Source: Streptomyces sp. TSRI0107 | GTDB lineage: Bacteria > Actinomycetota > Actinomycetes > Streptomycetales > Streptomycetaceae | Direction of reading: 5' to 3' | Assembly: GCF_001905845.1 (NCBI RefSeq) | Contig: NZ_LIVZ01000021.1 | Location: forward strand, 25,480-89,479 | Length of the DNA stretch: 64,000 nucleotides | Part shown: piece after piece, positions 26,342-35,425 of the stretch | Layout: each line of letters opens with the position of its first letter | Numbering within the stretch: the stretch's first letter is position 1 | Program-made: the position numbers and the translations under genes | The notes under the pieces: model-generated | Told to the model about the DNA's origin: nothing | Databases searched by the model: none | Seen by the model: the letters and a program-made list of their open reading frames with translations, nothing else

Positions 26342-28783
26342 ATGGCACAGGGCACGGTCCAGGTGACGCACACCGGCACTTCGCGGTGGCGGCGCCGCAC
26401 GGGTGAGTACGCATCGCTCGCCGCCGCCCTGGAGGCCGCGACCGACGGTGACGTGCTCACCATCGCCCCCGGCACCTACCGCGAGAACCTCGTCGTCCAG
26501 CGGGCGGTGACGCTGCGCGGCCCGGAGGGCTCCCCCGGTTCCGTGCGCATCGCGCCGGTGGACGGGGTGCCCCTGGTCGTACGGGCCTCCGCGGTGGTGC
26601 AGGACCTGCACGTGGAGGGCCAGGACGCGGCCGCGCCCGCGCTGCTGGTCGAGGAGGGCGCGCCCGAGCTGATCGACGTACGGGTCGTCACCCGGTCCGC
26701 GGCCGGTGTCGAGGTGCGCGGCGGCGCCCGGCCGAGCGTGCGGCGCTGCACCGTCGACAACCCGGCGGGCATCGGCATCGCCGTCGTGGACGGCGGCGGC
26801 GGGGTGTTCGAGGAGTGCGAGGTGGTCGCGGCCGGGCAGGCCGGCGTCGCGGTGCGCGGCGGTGCCCATCCGCGGCTGGAGCGCTGCCGGGTGCACCACG
26901 CCTCCGGCTCCGGACTGACCGTCACCGGCGAGAACTCCGCGCTGGAGGCGGTGGGTTGCGAGGTGTACGAGGTGCGCGGCAGCGGAGTGCAGATCACCGG
27001 CCGGGCCACCGCCCACCTCACCGACTGCGATGTGCACCGCACCACCGCGGACGGCGTCACCCTGGACACGGACGCCGTGCTCACGCTGGCCGACTGCCGC
27101 ATCCACGACATCCCCGAGAACGCGGTCGACCTGCGCTCCCGCTCGGTGCTGACGCTGACCCGCACCAGCGTCCGGCAGTTCGGGCGCAACGGTCTGTCGG
27201 TGTGGGACCCCGGCACCCGCGTGGACGCCAACCAGTGCGAGATCTTCGACAGCACCGGCGACTATCCGGCGGTGTGGGTCAGCGACGGCGCGACCGCGGT
27301 GCTGGACTCCTGCCGGGTGCACGACGTGCCGGACGCCCTGTTCGTCCTCGACCGGGGCTCCCGCGCGGACGTCGTCGACAGCGACCTGTCCCAGGTGCGC
27401 AACACGGCGGTGTCGGTGAGCGACGGCGCGACCGCGCAGCTCGACGACTGCCGCATCCGGGACGCGGCGACGGGCGCCTGGTTCCGCGACCACGGCAGCG
27501 GCGGCACCCTCGCCAACTGCACGGTGACCGGCACCCAGACCGGCGTGATCGTCACCAAGGGCGCCGACCCCGTCATCGAGCGGTGCACCGTCGACGCGCC
27601 GTCCGAGGCGGGTTTCTACGTCTCGGCGGACGGCCGGGGCAGCTTCCTGGACTGCCGGGTGACGGGCAGCGGCGGCTACGGCTTCCATGTGATCGACGGC
27701 TGCCGTGCCACGCTCAGGAAGTGCCGTACGGAGCGGTGCGCGCGCGGCGGTTACGAGTTCGCGGACGGCGGCCCCGGCACCGGCTCGGGCACGGGTCCGG
27801 TCGTGGAGGACTGCACCAGCGACGAGAGCGCGGGCCTGCGGCCGTCTCCGGCGCCGCAGGAGACGGCCGTGGAGACGGCGGGCCGGACGCCGGGGCTGCT
27901 CGGCGCGATCCCGGGGCAGCGGCCCGTCGAGCGGGAGCCCGTCGTGGCCGCCGCCCCGCCCGAGCCGCCGGCCCGGACCTCCAAGGCCGTGCTCGGCGAA
28001 CTCGACGCGCTGGTGGGCCTGGAGAGCGTCAAGCGTGAGGTACGCGCGCTGACCGACATGATCGAGGTGGGCCGGCGCCGTCAGCAGGCGGGTCTGAAGG
28101 CGGCGTCGGTGAAGAGGCACCTGGTCTTCACCGGCTCCCCCGGCACCGGCAAGACGACGGTCGCCCGGCTCTACGGCGAGATCCTGGCCTCGCTGGGCGT
28201 CCTGGAGAAGGGTCATCTGGTCGAGGTGTCCCGCGTGGACCTGGTCGGCGAGCACATCGGCTCCACGGCGATCCGCACCCAGGAGGCCTTCGAACGGGCC
28301 CGTGGCGGTGTCCTGTTCATCGACGAGGCGTACGCGCTGTCCCCGGAGGACGCGGGCCGGGACTTCGGCAAGGAGGCCATCGACACGCTGGTGAAACTGA
28401 TGGAGGACCACCGTGACGCGGTGGTGGTGATCGTCGCGGGTTACACGGCCGAGATGGAGCGCTTCCTGTCGGTCAACCCCGGTGTCGCCTCCCGTTTCTC
28501 CCGCACCATCACCTTCAGCGACTACGGCCCCGAGGAGCTGCTGCGGATCGTGGAGCAGCAGGCCGAGGAGCACGAGTACCGGCTGGCCCCGGGAGCCGCC
28601 GAGGCCGTGCTGAAGTACTTCACGGCGATCCCCAAGGGCCCCGCCTTCGGCAACGGCCGTACCGCGCGGCAGACGTTCGAGGCGATGGTGGAACGGCATG
28701 CGAGCCGGGTCGCCCAGCTCGACGAGCCGACCACGGACGATCTGACACTGCTGTTCGCGGAGGACCTGCCGGACCTGGCCTGA
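26342..28783 (+). CDS. Right-handed beta-helix protein fused to a CbxX/EccA-type AAA ATPase
   Basis: Cytoplasmic protein of 813 residues with two parts. Residues about 1-500 are a parallel beta-helix with many rungs (repeats of the type V-x-S-D-G-A-x-A-x-L-D-x-C and GVEVRGGARPSVRRC), as in pectate-lyase/NosD-like folds. A Pro/Glu linker follows. Residues about 555-813 are an AAA domain close to CbxX/CfqX and the EccA ATPase: Walker A GSPGTGKT near 597, Walker B VLFIDEAYAL near 656, sensor NPGVASRFSRTI. The helix likely serves as a recognition or assembly surface for the chaperone-like ATPase. No ESX genes are seen here. Confidence 0.88.
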   Translation: MAQGTVQVTHTGTSRWRRRTGEYASLAAALEAATDGDVLTIAPGTYRENLVVQRAVTLRGPEGSPGSVRIAPVDGVPLVVRASAVVQDLHVEGQDAAAPALLVEEGAPELIDVRVVTRSAAGVEVRGGARPSVRRCTVDNPAGIGIAVVDGGGGVFEECEVVAAGQAGVAVRGGAHPRLERCRVHHASGSGLTVTGENSALEAVGCEVYEVRGSGVQITGRATAHLTDCDVHRTTADGVTLDTDAVLTLADCRIHDIPENAVDLRSRSVLTLTRTSVRQFGRNGLSVWDPGTRVDANQCEIFDSTGDYPAVWVSDGATAVLDSCRVHDVPDALFVLDRGSRADVVDSDLSQVRNTAVSVSDGATAQLDDCRIRDAATGAWFRDHGSGGTLANCTVTGTQTGVIVTKGADPVIERCTVDAPSEAGFYVSADGRGSFLDCRVTGSGGYGFHVIDGCRATLRKCRTERCARGGYEFADGGPGTGSGTGPVVEDCTSDESAGLRPSPAPQETAVETAGRTPGLLGAIPGQRPVEREPVVAAAPPEPPARTSKAVLGELDALVGLESVKREVRALTDMIEVGRRRQQAGLKAASVKRHLVFTGSPGTGKTTVARLYGEILASLGVLEKGHLVEVSRVDLVGEHIGSTAIRTQEAFERARGGVLFIDEAYALSPEDAGRDFGKEAIDTLVKLMEDHRDAVVVIVAGYTAEMERFLSVNPGVASRFSRTITFSDYGPEELLRIVEQQAEEHEYRLAPGAAEAVLKYFTAIPKGPAFGNGRTARQTFEAMVERHASRVAQLDEPTTDDLTLLFAEDLPDLA

Positions 28784-28787
28784 CGCC

Positions 28788-31127
28788 TCAGGGCCCGGCC
28801 TGCGGCCGCTGGGCCGGGAGGTCGGGTCGGAGCCGGGCCAGCAGACGGTCGCGTTCCTCGGTGAAGGCCGGGTCGTGCTGGTAGTCGGAGTGGCCGAGGA
28901 CGGGCGCGGGCAGGGGATGGTCGTCGGTGCGGCCGTGCGCGAGCGGGTCCTTCAGCGGGGCGCGGTCGACCTCGGGGCCGCCGTCGGCGGGCACCCGGAC
29001 GGGGCCGCCGATGGGGTCGGTGAGCCGGTACAGGTTGCGCCAGCAGTCGACCTCGTGGTGCAGGGCGCTCAGCGCGTCCGGGCCGAAGTGCGCCGGGAAC
29101 CAGCGGCCGTACAGGCGCTCCAGCGGTGAGCCGTAGGTGAGTAAGGCGACCCGTTTGCGGGTGGCCGGGGACAGCTGCCAGGCCGTGGCGGCGGCGAGGA
29201 CGCTGCCCTGGGAGTGGCCCGAGAGGACGAGGCGGCCGCCGGTGGTGCGGGTCCAGGTGTCGATCCGCCAGGTCAGGTCGGGGACCGCGCGCTCGGCGTA
29301 GCAGGGCGGGGCGAAAGGGTGGGCAGCGCGCGGCCAGAAGGTGCCGACGTCCCAGAGGATGCCGATGGTGCGCCGCGCGGAGGCGTCCTTGTAGGCGCGC
29401 CGGCCCCAGCTCACGAACAGTATGAAGCCGACTCCGATGAGCCAGGAGCCCAGCGCCTGCGCGGTCTCGGCGGCGCCCTGGACGAAGCCGTGGGCGTCGC
29501 GGGCGGCGCCGCTCGGGGTCCGGCCGCTGGTCAGGGCGCCGACGAGGGCGAGGGCACCGAGCAGCAGGGTCGTGGCGGAGACGACGGCGACGAGGAGAGG
29601 GCCCCGGTCGGTGAGGGCGGCCATCGCGCGGGTGCGGGCGATACGGCGGGTGCGGTCCGGTTCCTGGAGCTCGCCGGAGTAGTCGTCGGCCACGGCGGCC
29701 CGTTCGGCGCGGGCCTGGCGCAGGGTGTGCCGGGCCAGCAGGGCGACGAGCGCCAGCACGAGGAGGAGCAGCGGCGGGATCACGGACGCCTGCCAGGTCA
29801 GCAGGACCGGCGGGCCGGGGATGGCGGCGTGGGTGCCGTCCAGCCAGTCGGCGACGCGCTGGGACACGCCGCCGGACATCACCCCGCCGAGGGCGCAGGC
29901 CAGCATGGCGACGGCGGGTCCGCCCAGACCCCGCAGGGCGGCGCGGGCGTCGGGCCGGGTGCGGTGCAGCAGGTGGGCGACCACGGCGAGAGCGATCACG
30001 ATGAGGCCCTGGACCAGGGTGATGCCGCCGAAGGCCGCGTCGCCCGGCAGCCGGCCGGACGACTCCCACGCCGGGCGCTCCCATCCGGCGTACGGCAGGG
30101 CGAGGGCGAGCAGGAGGAGCGCGGCGAGCGGCAGGCCGCGTACGAGGGACGCGTCGGTGTCCTGGTCGACTCGGCGCTCGCTGCGGCCCCGCCGACAGAC
30201 CACCGCCACGGCGAGGACGGCGACGGCGAGCAGTGCGGCCGCCAGCAGCCGGCCCGCGATGTCGAGGGCGGCCGGTCCGCCGGGGGCGCGGTCGTGGCGG
30301 ACGGCGGGGCCGATGACGGCGGCGGCCACGGTCAGCAGGCCGGCGGCGGTGTGCGCGGCGCGCAGCCGGGCGACCAGGCGCCGCCCGTACCAGAAGCCGG
30401 GCCGGGCCAGGGCGGTGGCGGCGCCGTCCTCGTCGGTGCCGGGGGCGGGGGTCAGGGGCAGCTGGGACTCGTAGGCGTTCCAGGTGCGACGGGAGAGGTA
30501 CCAGAGCAGGCCGACGAGGGCGGTGGGCAGCAGTGCGGCGACGGCGAGCCGGCGGCCGGGGCGGCTCCACCAGCCGCCGTCGGAGACGGTGGGTGAGAGG
30601 AAGCCGAGCCAGGAGTGCCGTTCGGCGCACGCGCGCGTGCCCGCGCACTGCCAGGCCCCGAGGTCGAGGGCGACCTCGCAGGCCGCGGCGACCAGGAGCA
30701 CGGTCAGGGTGAGGCCGGCGAGCCGTACCAGCAGTCCGTACAGCCGGACGGTGCGGGTGCGGTCGCGGGCGCCGGGGCGCATCCAGTGGGCGAGGTTGAC
30801 CACCATGAACGGCAGCAGCAACAGCCACAGGGCGCGGGAGCCGTTGCCGGAGGTGAGGTTGCACCAGACGTACGCCTCGGGCACCGGGCGGCCGTCGGTG
30901 CCGGCGGCCCGCGCGGGGTCCTCGACGTCCGCCGTGCGCCGGAAGAGGGCGGCGGTGTCGTCGCCGGCGACCCGTACCGTGCGCGGGTCGTCGAGCATCT
31001 GCTCGGGTGTGGTGCCGCCCACCCCGTGGACCAGCAGTTCCAGGGCGGCGGCTCCGGGCTGTCCGGCGGTTCTGGTGGCCCCCGCCTGGTTCAAGGCACG
31101 TTCCTGCGCGTGTTCCACTTGTCGCAC
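28788..31127 (-). CDS. Large polytopic membrane protein with a lipase-like serine motif
   Basis: Protein of 779 residues. The N-terminal region has LELLVHGVGGTTPEQMLDDP, an oxyanion-type motif. At least ten hydrophobic helices occupy the centre (about 130-580). Near residue 637 is a nucleophile elbow, LVLSGHSQGSVLAAA, followed by a conserved LLTYGSPLERLYGRWFPAHF block. This suggests an alpha/beta-hydrolase fold split around the membrane part. The GTG at 31127 has GGGGGAA just upstream. It converges on the ATPase gene with only 4 bases between stops. Substrate unknown. Confidence 0.75.
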   Translation of the reverse strand: MRQVEHAQERALNQAGATRTAGQPGAAALELLVHGVGGTTPEQMLDDPRTVRVAGDDTAALFRRTADVEDPARAAGTDGRPVPEAYVWCNLTSGNGSRALWLLLLPFMVVNLAHWMRPGARDRTRTVRLYGLLVRLAGLTLTVLLVAAACEVALDLGAWQCAGTRACAERHSWLGFLSPTVSDGGWWSRPGRRLAVAALLPTALVGLLWYLSRRTWNAYESQLPLTPAPGTDEDGAATALARPGFWYGRRLVARLRAAHTAAGLLTVAAAVIGPAVRHDRAPGGPAALDIAGRLLAAALLAVAVLAVAVVCRRGRSERRVDQDTDASLVRGLPLAALLLLALALPYAGWERPAWESSGRLPGDAAFGGITLVQGLIVIALAVVAHLLHRTRPDARAALRGLGGPAVAMLACALGGVMSGGVSQRVADWLDGTHAAIPGPPVLLTWQASVIPPLLLLVLALVALLARHTLRQARAERAAVADDYSGELQEPDRTRRIARTRAMAALTDRGPLLVAVVSATTLLLGALALVGALTSGRTPSGAARDAHGFVQGAAETAQALGSWLIGVGFILFVSWGRRAYKDASARRTIGILWDVGTFWPRAAHPFAPPCYAERAVPDLTWRIDTWTRTTGGRLVLSGHSQGSVLAAATAWQLSPATRKRVALLTYGSPLERLYGRWFPAHFGPDALSALHHEVDCWRNLYRLTDPIGGPVRVPADGGPEVDRAPLKDPLAHGRTDDHPLPAPVLGHSDYQHDPAFTEERDRLLARLRPDLPAQRPQAGP

Positions 31128-31407
31128 TTCCCCCGTGACGCACCATCGGCCTCTGTCGTCCGTGCGGGCACCAGGATGTCCGTCGGACGGGCGGCCTACA
31201 CCCATCGTCACGGAATCTCCCCGATCCGGGTCACGGGCAAGCAGCAGATGAGACACAAGTGACATGTGCGCGTCTGACAGTCGATGGCGCGACCCGTACC
31301 GGCCCGTGCGAGGATGGGACGCCCACGCACCGGTGCCGCGGGATATGCCCTCGTCGGAGCGCGTGCGGGGCGTGTGGACGGATTGCGGCGAAAGGACCGG
31401 AGCGTAC

Positions 31408-32235
31408 GTGAGCGAGAATCAGAACCTCCTCGCGGAGCAGCGGCGCGCCCTGATCCTGGACGAGGTACGACGCCGCGGCGGCGTCCGCGTCAACGAGCTG
31501 ACCCGGAAGCTCGGCGTTTCGGACATGACGATTCGGCGCGATCTCGACGCTCTGGCCCGGCAGGGCGTGCTGGAGAAGGTGCACGGCGGCGCGGTGCCGG
31601 TGGCGGAGGCGAGTACGCACGAGCCGGGCTTCGAGGCCAAGTCGGGTCTGGAGCTGTCCGCGAAGGAGGACATCGCGCGGGCCGCGGCCGAGCTGGTCGC
31701 GCCGGGTGCCGCGATCGCCCTGTCGGGCGGTACGACGACGTTCGCGCTGGCGCACCGGCTGCTCGACGTGCCCGACCTCACCGTCGTCACCAACTCGGTG
31801 CGGGTGGCCGATGTCTTCCACTCGGCGCAGCGCTCCTCGGGTCAGCGCACGGGCGCGGCCACGGTGGTGCTGACCGGCGGGGTGCGCACGCCGTCCGACT
31901 CGCTGGTGGGTCCGGTGGCCGACCAGGCGATCGCCACGCTCCACTTCGACGTGCTGTTCCTCGGGGTGCACGGGATATCGGTCGAGGCCGGCCTGTCCAC
32001 GCCGAACCTCGCGGAGGCCGAGACCAACCGGCGTCTGGTGCAGTCGGCGCGCCGGGTCGTGGTGGTCGCCGACCACACCAAGTGGGGCACGGTGGGCCTC
32101 AGTTCCTTCGCGAGGCTGGACCAGGTCGACACCCTGGTGACGGACGCCGGGCTGCCGGCCGGGGCGCGCGCGGAGATCTCGGAGCATCTGCGGCTGGTGG
32201 TGGCGGGCGAGCCCGACGAGGGTGCAGACAGCTGA
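31408..32235 (+). CDS. DeoR/GlpR family transcriptional regulator
   Basis: Repressor of 275 residues. The N-terminal DeoR helix-turn-helix is clear (RRALILDEVRRRGGVRVNEL, then VSDMTIRRDLDALARQGVLE). A sugar-phosphate-binding domain follows (ALSGGTTTFALAHRLL, VLTGGVRTPSDSLVGP, VVVADHTKWG). The GTG at 31408 is supported by AGGACCGGAG upstream. It is divergent from the membrane hydrolase. No sugar kinase or transporter is adjacent, so its effector and targets are unknown. Confidence 0.88.
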   Translation: MSENQNLLAEQRRALILDEVRRRGGVRVNELTRKLGVSDMTIRRDLDALARQGVLEKVHGGAVPVAEASTHEPGFEAKSGLELSAKEDIARAAAELVAPGAAIALSGGTTTFALAHRLLDVPDLTVVTNSVRVADVFHSAQRSSGQRTGAATVVLTGGVRTPSDSLVGPVADQAIATLHFDVLFLGVHGISVEAGLSTPNLAEAETNRRLVQSARRVVVVADHTKWGTVGLSSFARLDQVDTLVTDAGLPAGARAEISEHLRLVVAGEPDEGADS

Positions 32236-32286
32236 CGGGAAGTCAGCCAGGGTGTCGCCGCCGTCGAGGGAAGGGGTGACGTCACC

Positions 32287-32760
32287 ATGGCCCGTCGGCT
32301 GCGCCCGGTGGGGCTCGACTTCGTCGAGCGCGCGCCCGTACGCCTGGTCTTCGCGCGGGAGATCTCCGCGCTGCCCGAGCGGGTGTTCCACGCGCTCGCC
32401 GACGACGTGCCGGGCTGGGCCGAGTGGTTCCCGCACGTGACATCGGCCCGGCCGACACCCGACGGCCGGCAGATACGGCTGCGCGGCGGCACCCGCTTCG
32501 AGGAGACGGTCCTCGCGGCCGAGGCGCCCGAGGTGTACGCCTACCGCGTCGACGTCACCAACGCGCCGGGCGTCCGCGCGCTCGTCGAGGAATGGCGCCT
32601 GGCCCCGGCCGACGGTGGTACGCGCGTGCGGTGGACGTTCGCCGCGGACGGCAACGCGCTGTTCCGCGCGGTGCTGCGGCCGGCCCGCGGCGGGCTGGGG
32701 CGCTCCTTCCGGCAGGCGGTCGACGCGCTGGACCGGCGGCTCGCCGGGGCGCCCGGGTAG
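32287..32760 (+). CDS. SRPBCC (START/polyketide cyclase-like) protein
   Basis: Single-domain protein of 157 residues with the helix-grip fold. The opening VRLVFAREISALPERVFHAL, then DDVPGWAEWFPHVTSARPTP, is the SRPBCC family start. The late WRLAPADGGTRVRWTF and the C-terminal helix fit. The family binds hydrophobic ligands; the ligand here is not known. Start ATG 32287, 51 bases after the DeoR gene in the same direction, so perhaps co-transcribed. Confidence 0.82.
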   Translation: MARRLRPVGLDFVERAPVRLVFAREISALPERVFHALADDVPGWAEWFPHVTSARPTPDGRQIRLRGGTRFEETVLAAEAPEVYAYRVDVTNAPGVRALVEEWRLAPADGGTRVRWTFAADGNALFRAVLRPARGGLGRSFRQAVDALDRRLAGAPG

Positions 32761-32826
32761 GGCAGGGGCGGTCGCCGGACGAAGCCGCTCGACGCTCCGG
32801 CCGGTCGGCTGGTGGGCTGGCCGGCC

Positions 32827-32880
32827 GGTGGGCTAGCCGGCCATCGGCTGGTCGGTGGGCTAGCCGGCCATCGGCTGGTC
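32827..32880. repeat. Exact 27-bp tandem duplication at the end of the Cds1-like gene
   Basis: Two identical 27-bp units, 32827-32853 and 32854-32880, start GGTGGGCTAGCC and end CGGCTGGTC. The second holds the last codons (DQPMAG) and stop of the minus-strand PLP-enzyme gene; the first repeats them just past the stop. Partial copies extend back to about 32803. Confidence 0.85.
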
Positions 32881-34014
32881 GGGCCAGACTCCCGTCGCCA
32901 GCAGCGACTCGATGGCCGCGGTGTACGGGGCGATGTCCAGGCCCTGTTCGGCGAGCCAGGCGTCCGAGTAGTACTTGTCGAGGTAGCGGTCGCCCGGGTC
33001 GCACAGCAGGGTGACCACGCTGCCCGTACGACCCGCGGCGACCATCTCCGCGACGATCTTCAGCGCGCTCCACAGGCCGGTGCCCGTCGAGCCGCCCGCC
33101 TTGCGGCCGATGGCCTGCTCCAGCGCGCGTACGGCCGCGACGCTCGCCGCGTCGGGGACCTTCATCATCCGGTCGACGGCACCGGGGACGAAGCTCGGCT
33201 CCATGCGGGGGCGGCCGATGCCCTCGATGCGGGAACCGCAGTCGCAGGTGACCTCCGGGTCGCCGGTGGTCCAGCCCTCGAAGAAGCAGGAGTTCTCCGG
33301 GTCGGCGACGCAGACGCGGGTGTCGTACTGCATGTAGTGGACGTAACGGGCGATGGTCGCGGAGGTGCCGCCGGTGCCGGCCGTGGCGACGATCCACGCG
33401 GGCTCCGGGAACCGCTCCAGCCCGAGCTGCCGGAAGATGGACTCGGCGATGTTGTTGTTGCCGCGCCAGTCGGTGGCCCGTTCCGCGTAGGTGAACTGGT
33501 CCATGTAGTGGCCGCCGGTCTCCGCCGCGAGGCGGGCGGACTCCTCGTACATGGTGCGCGGATCGTCCACGAAGTGACAGCGGCCGCCGTGGAACTCGAT
33601 CAGGCGGATCTTCTCGGCGCTCGTCGTACGCGGCATGACCGCGACGAAGGGGACGCCGATCAGCTTGGCGAAGTACGCCTCGGAGACTGCCGTCGAGCCG
33701 CTGGAGGCCTCGATGACGGGGCGGTCGGGGCGGATCCAGCCGTTGCACAGGCCGTAGAGGAAGAGCGAGCGGGCGAGGCGGTGCTTGAGGCTGCCGGTCG
33801 GGTGCGTCGACTCGTCCTTCAGATAGAGGTCGATGCCCCAGTGTTCCGGCAGCGGGAAGCGGAGCAGGTGGGTGTCGGCCGAGCGGTTGGCGTCGGCCTG
33901 GACCTTGCGGACCGCCTCCTTCAGCCAGCCGCGGTAGGCGGCGTCGGTGCGGTCGACGTCGAGGGTGTCGAGGGGTGTGCCGGCGGTGTACTGCCGGGAG
34001 GTGCGGGTGCTCAC
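32860..34014 (-). CDS. PLP-dependent cysteine synthase-family enzyme (Cds1-like L-cysteine desulfhydrase)
   Basis: Fold-type II PLP enzyme of 384 residues. The motif LYLKDESTHPTGSLKHRLA carries the PLP Lys78, and EASSGSTAVSEAYFAK binds the substrate carboxylate. GTGGTSATIARY is the phosphate-binding loop. The sequence follows actinobacterial Cds1 (Mycobacterium Rv3684), reported to release sulfide from cysteine, more closely than CysK/CysM. A cysteine or cystathionine synthase role cannot be excluded. The GTG at 34014 has AAGGAG eight bases upstream. It converges on the SRPBCC gene, and its 3' end is duplicated in tandem. Confidence 0.8.
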   Translation of the reverse strand: MSTRTSRQYTAGTPLDTLDVDRTDAAYRGWLKEAVRKVQADANRSADTHLLRFPLPEHWGIDLYLKDESTHPTGSLKHRLARSLFLYGLCNGWIRPDRPVIEASSGSTAVSEAYFAKLIGVPFVAVMPRTTSAEKIRLIEFHGGRCHFVDDPRTMYEESARLAAETGGHYMDQFTYAERATDWRGNNNIAESIFRQLGLERFPEPAWIVATAGTGGTSATIARYVHYMQYDTRVCVADPENSCFFEGWTTGDPEVTCDCGSRIEGIGRPRMEPSFVPGAVDRMMKVPDAASVAAVRALEQAIGRKAGGSTGTGLWSALKIVAEMVAAGRTGSVVTLLCDPGDRYLDKYYSDAWLAEQGLDIAPYTAAIESLLATGVWPDQPMAG

Positions 34015-34363
34015 TGCGGGGCTCCTTACGCTGCGCGCCGACGGCGCGTCGCGCGGCCGACACACTGATGATAGACAGCTTCCGCACGCTTCTCACCTGC
34101 ATAAACGCATCTTTGGGCGGCTCAAAGAGGAGCTGCGGGAACGGGCGTGCGAGGGCACCTGACGGAAGCTCGGACAGGGCGGTGAGAGGCGCCGGGCGGC
34201 GGTGACGCGGGGGCGCATTCGGGCGAGTGCTCCGGGTGTCCGGTGCGCCCGGCACATGCGCACTGGTGCTCGATGCGCAGGCGCGGCAGACTGCACCGGG
34301 GGCGGGGCCCACCGCCCCGGCGGGGCACCGGGCGACCCGGGTACGACAAGGGGGCTGCAAGGC
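34015..34363. other. Intergenic region between divergent genes
   Basis: 350 bases between the Cds1-like gene and the small protein at 34364. It contains an AT-richer stretch near 34065-34130 that may hold the promoter of the Cds1-like gene. No named regulatory motif was recognised. Confidence 0.4.
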
Positions 34364-34687
34364 ATGGCGGAGCCGGAGTTCACGGCCACGGGCGTGCGGA
34401 TCGGCAAGCGTATGCGCTCGCTCACCCGGGCCGGACAGGTCCGGATCAGCGGAGGCCGGCTGGAGCTGTTGACGAGCTACGGCAGCGAGATCGACAGCGC
34501 GCCCGTGCAGGCGGTGCGGGCGTCGCGGCCGTGGTTCGGCTCCGAGGACCGGGCGCTCGCCGATCTCAACGGCAACCGGTACCTGCTGACGCTGGGTGAG
34601 CACGATCCGGCGCCGGGCGAGCCTGGGCCGCCCGCGGCGCGCCGGTTCATCGAGGCGGTACGCCGGGCGGCGGGGCGCGACGGCTGA
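34364..34687 (+). CDS. Conserved small protein of unknown function
   Basis: Protein of 107 residues without membrane segments. It is arranged as short strands: FTATGVRIGKRMRSLTRAGQ, SGGRLELLTSYGSEIDSAPV and NGNRYLLTLGEHDP. The C-terminal helix is RRFIEAVRRAAGR. The composition suggests a compact beta-rich fold of PH-like size, but I cannot assign a family. ATG at 34364, preceded by GGGGGCTGCAAGGC. It is followed after 183 bases by the RsbW-like gene. Confidence 0.65.
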   Translation: MAEPEFTATGVRIGKRMRSLTRAGQVRISGGRLELLTSYGSEIDSAPVQAVRASRPWFGSEDRALADLNGNRYLLTLGEHDPAPGEPGPPAARRFIEAVRRAAGRDG

Positions 34688-34870
34688 GATGTCCGCGAGT
34701 TGCGCCGTGGCACCCCCTGGGTCACGCTGTTCTCACGTCACTCTGGGTTTACCGGCGATAACGCTGCGAACCAGCCCGCCGGGCACGACAGCAGGCGGCC
34801 CTTTCACTCAGGCGCCCTGCTGGATCCGAACTCCGTGTTCTTCCGGACCTCACGTCGGGGAGTCGCAGCC

Positions 34871-35422
34871 GTGATCAGTTACCCAAGCAGGCACTGCACG
34901 GTGGAGCTCCAAGCCCTGCCGTCGCGGATCGGCCAGGTCCGCAGAATCGTTTCAGCGCAGTTGCGCTACTGGCATCTGGATGCCCTGATAGACCGAGCCG
35001 CGCTCGGTGTGACAGAGCTGCTCACCAACGTCCACCGCCATGCCCAGCCCGACAAGATGTGCACCGTGGAGATCGAGCTGCTGCTCGACCGGCTCAAGGT
35101 CTCGGTGCGCGACCACGACCCCCGTCTCCCGGTGGTCGAGGACGCCGCGTCGCTGGCCACCTGTGGGCGCGGGCTCGCCATGGTGGCTGCCGTCAGCGAG
35201 AGTTGGGGCGCGCGGCCGGACGGCGATCAGGGGAAGGTCGTCTGGTTCACCCTGCCGGCGCCCACCCCCACGCGGAGGACACCGGCACGTCCACCGCTCC
35301 TCACGACCCCCGAGGCGCCCGTGCGCCGCTTCCCGGAGGTCGAGCCCGTCGCCCGCGTGGAACGTCCCGCCGACGCGCGCCGGCCCACACCCACTCCCGC
35401 CCGGTCCGCCGTTCCCGGCTGA
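34871..35422 (+). CDS. RsbW/SpoIIAB-like ATP-binding protein (HATPase)
   Basis: Protein of 183 residues with a GHKL ATPase fold typical of Streptomyces anti-sigma-factor-like kinases. The N box is LGVTELLTNVHRHAQPDKMC (Glu and Asn conserved). The G1 region is VRDHDPRLPVVEDAASLATC, and the G2 region GRGLAMVAAVSESWG. The C-terminal 50 residues are Pro/Arg-rich. GTG at 34871. Such proteins bind sigma factors or anti-anti-sigma factors; no partner is adjacent. Its 3' end runs directly into the repeat field at 35.43 kb. Confidence 0.82.
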   Translation: MISYPSRHCTVELQALPSRIGQVRRIVSAQLRYWHLDALIDRAALGVTELLTNVHRHAQPDKMCTVEIELLLDRLKVSVRDHDPRLPVVEDAASLATCGRGLAMVAAVSESWGARPDGDQGKVVWFTLPAPTPTRRTPARPPLLTTPEAPVRRFPEVEPVARVERPADARRPTPTPARSAVPG

Positions 35423-35425
35423 CCG

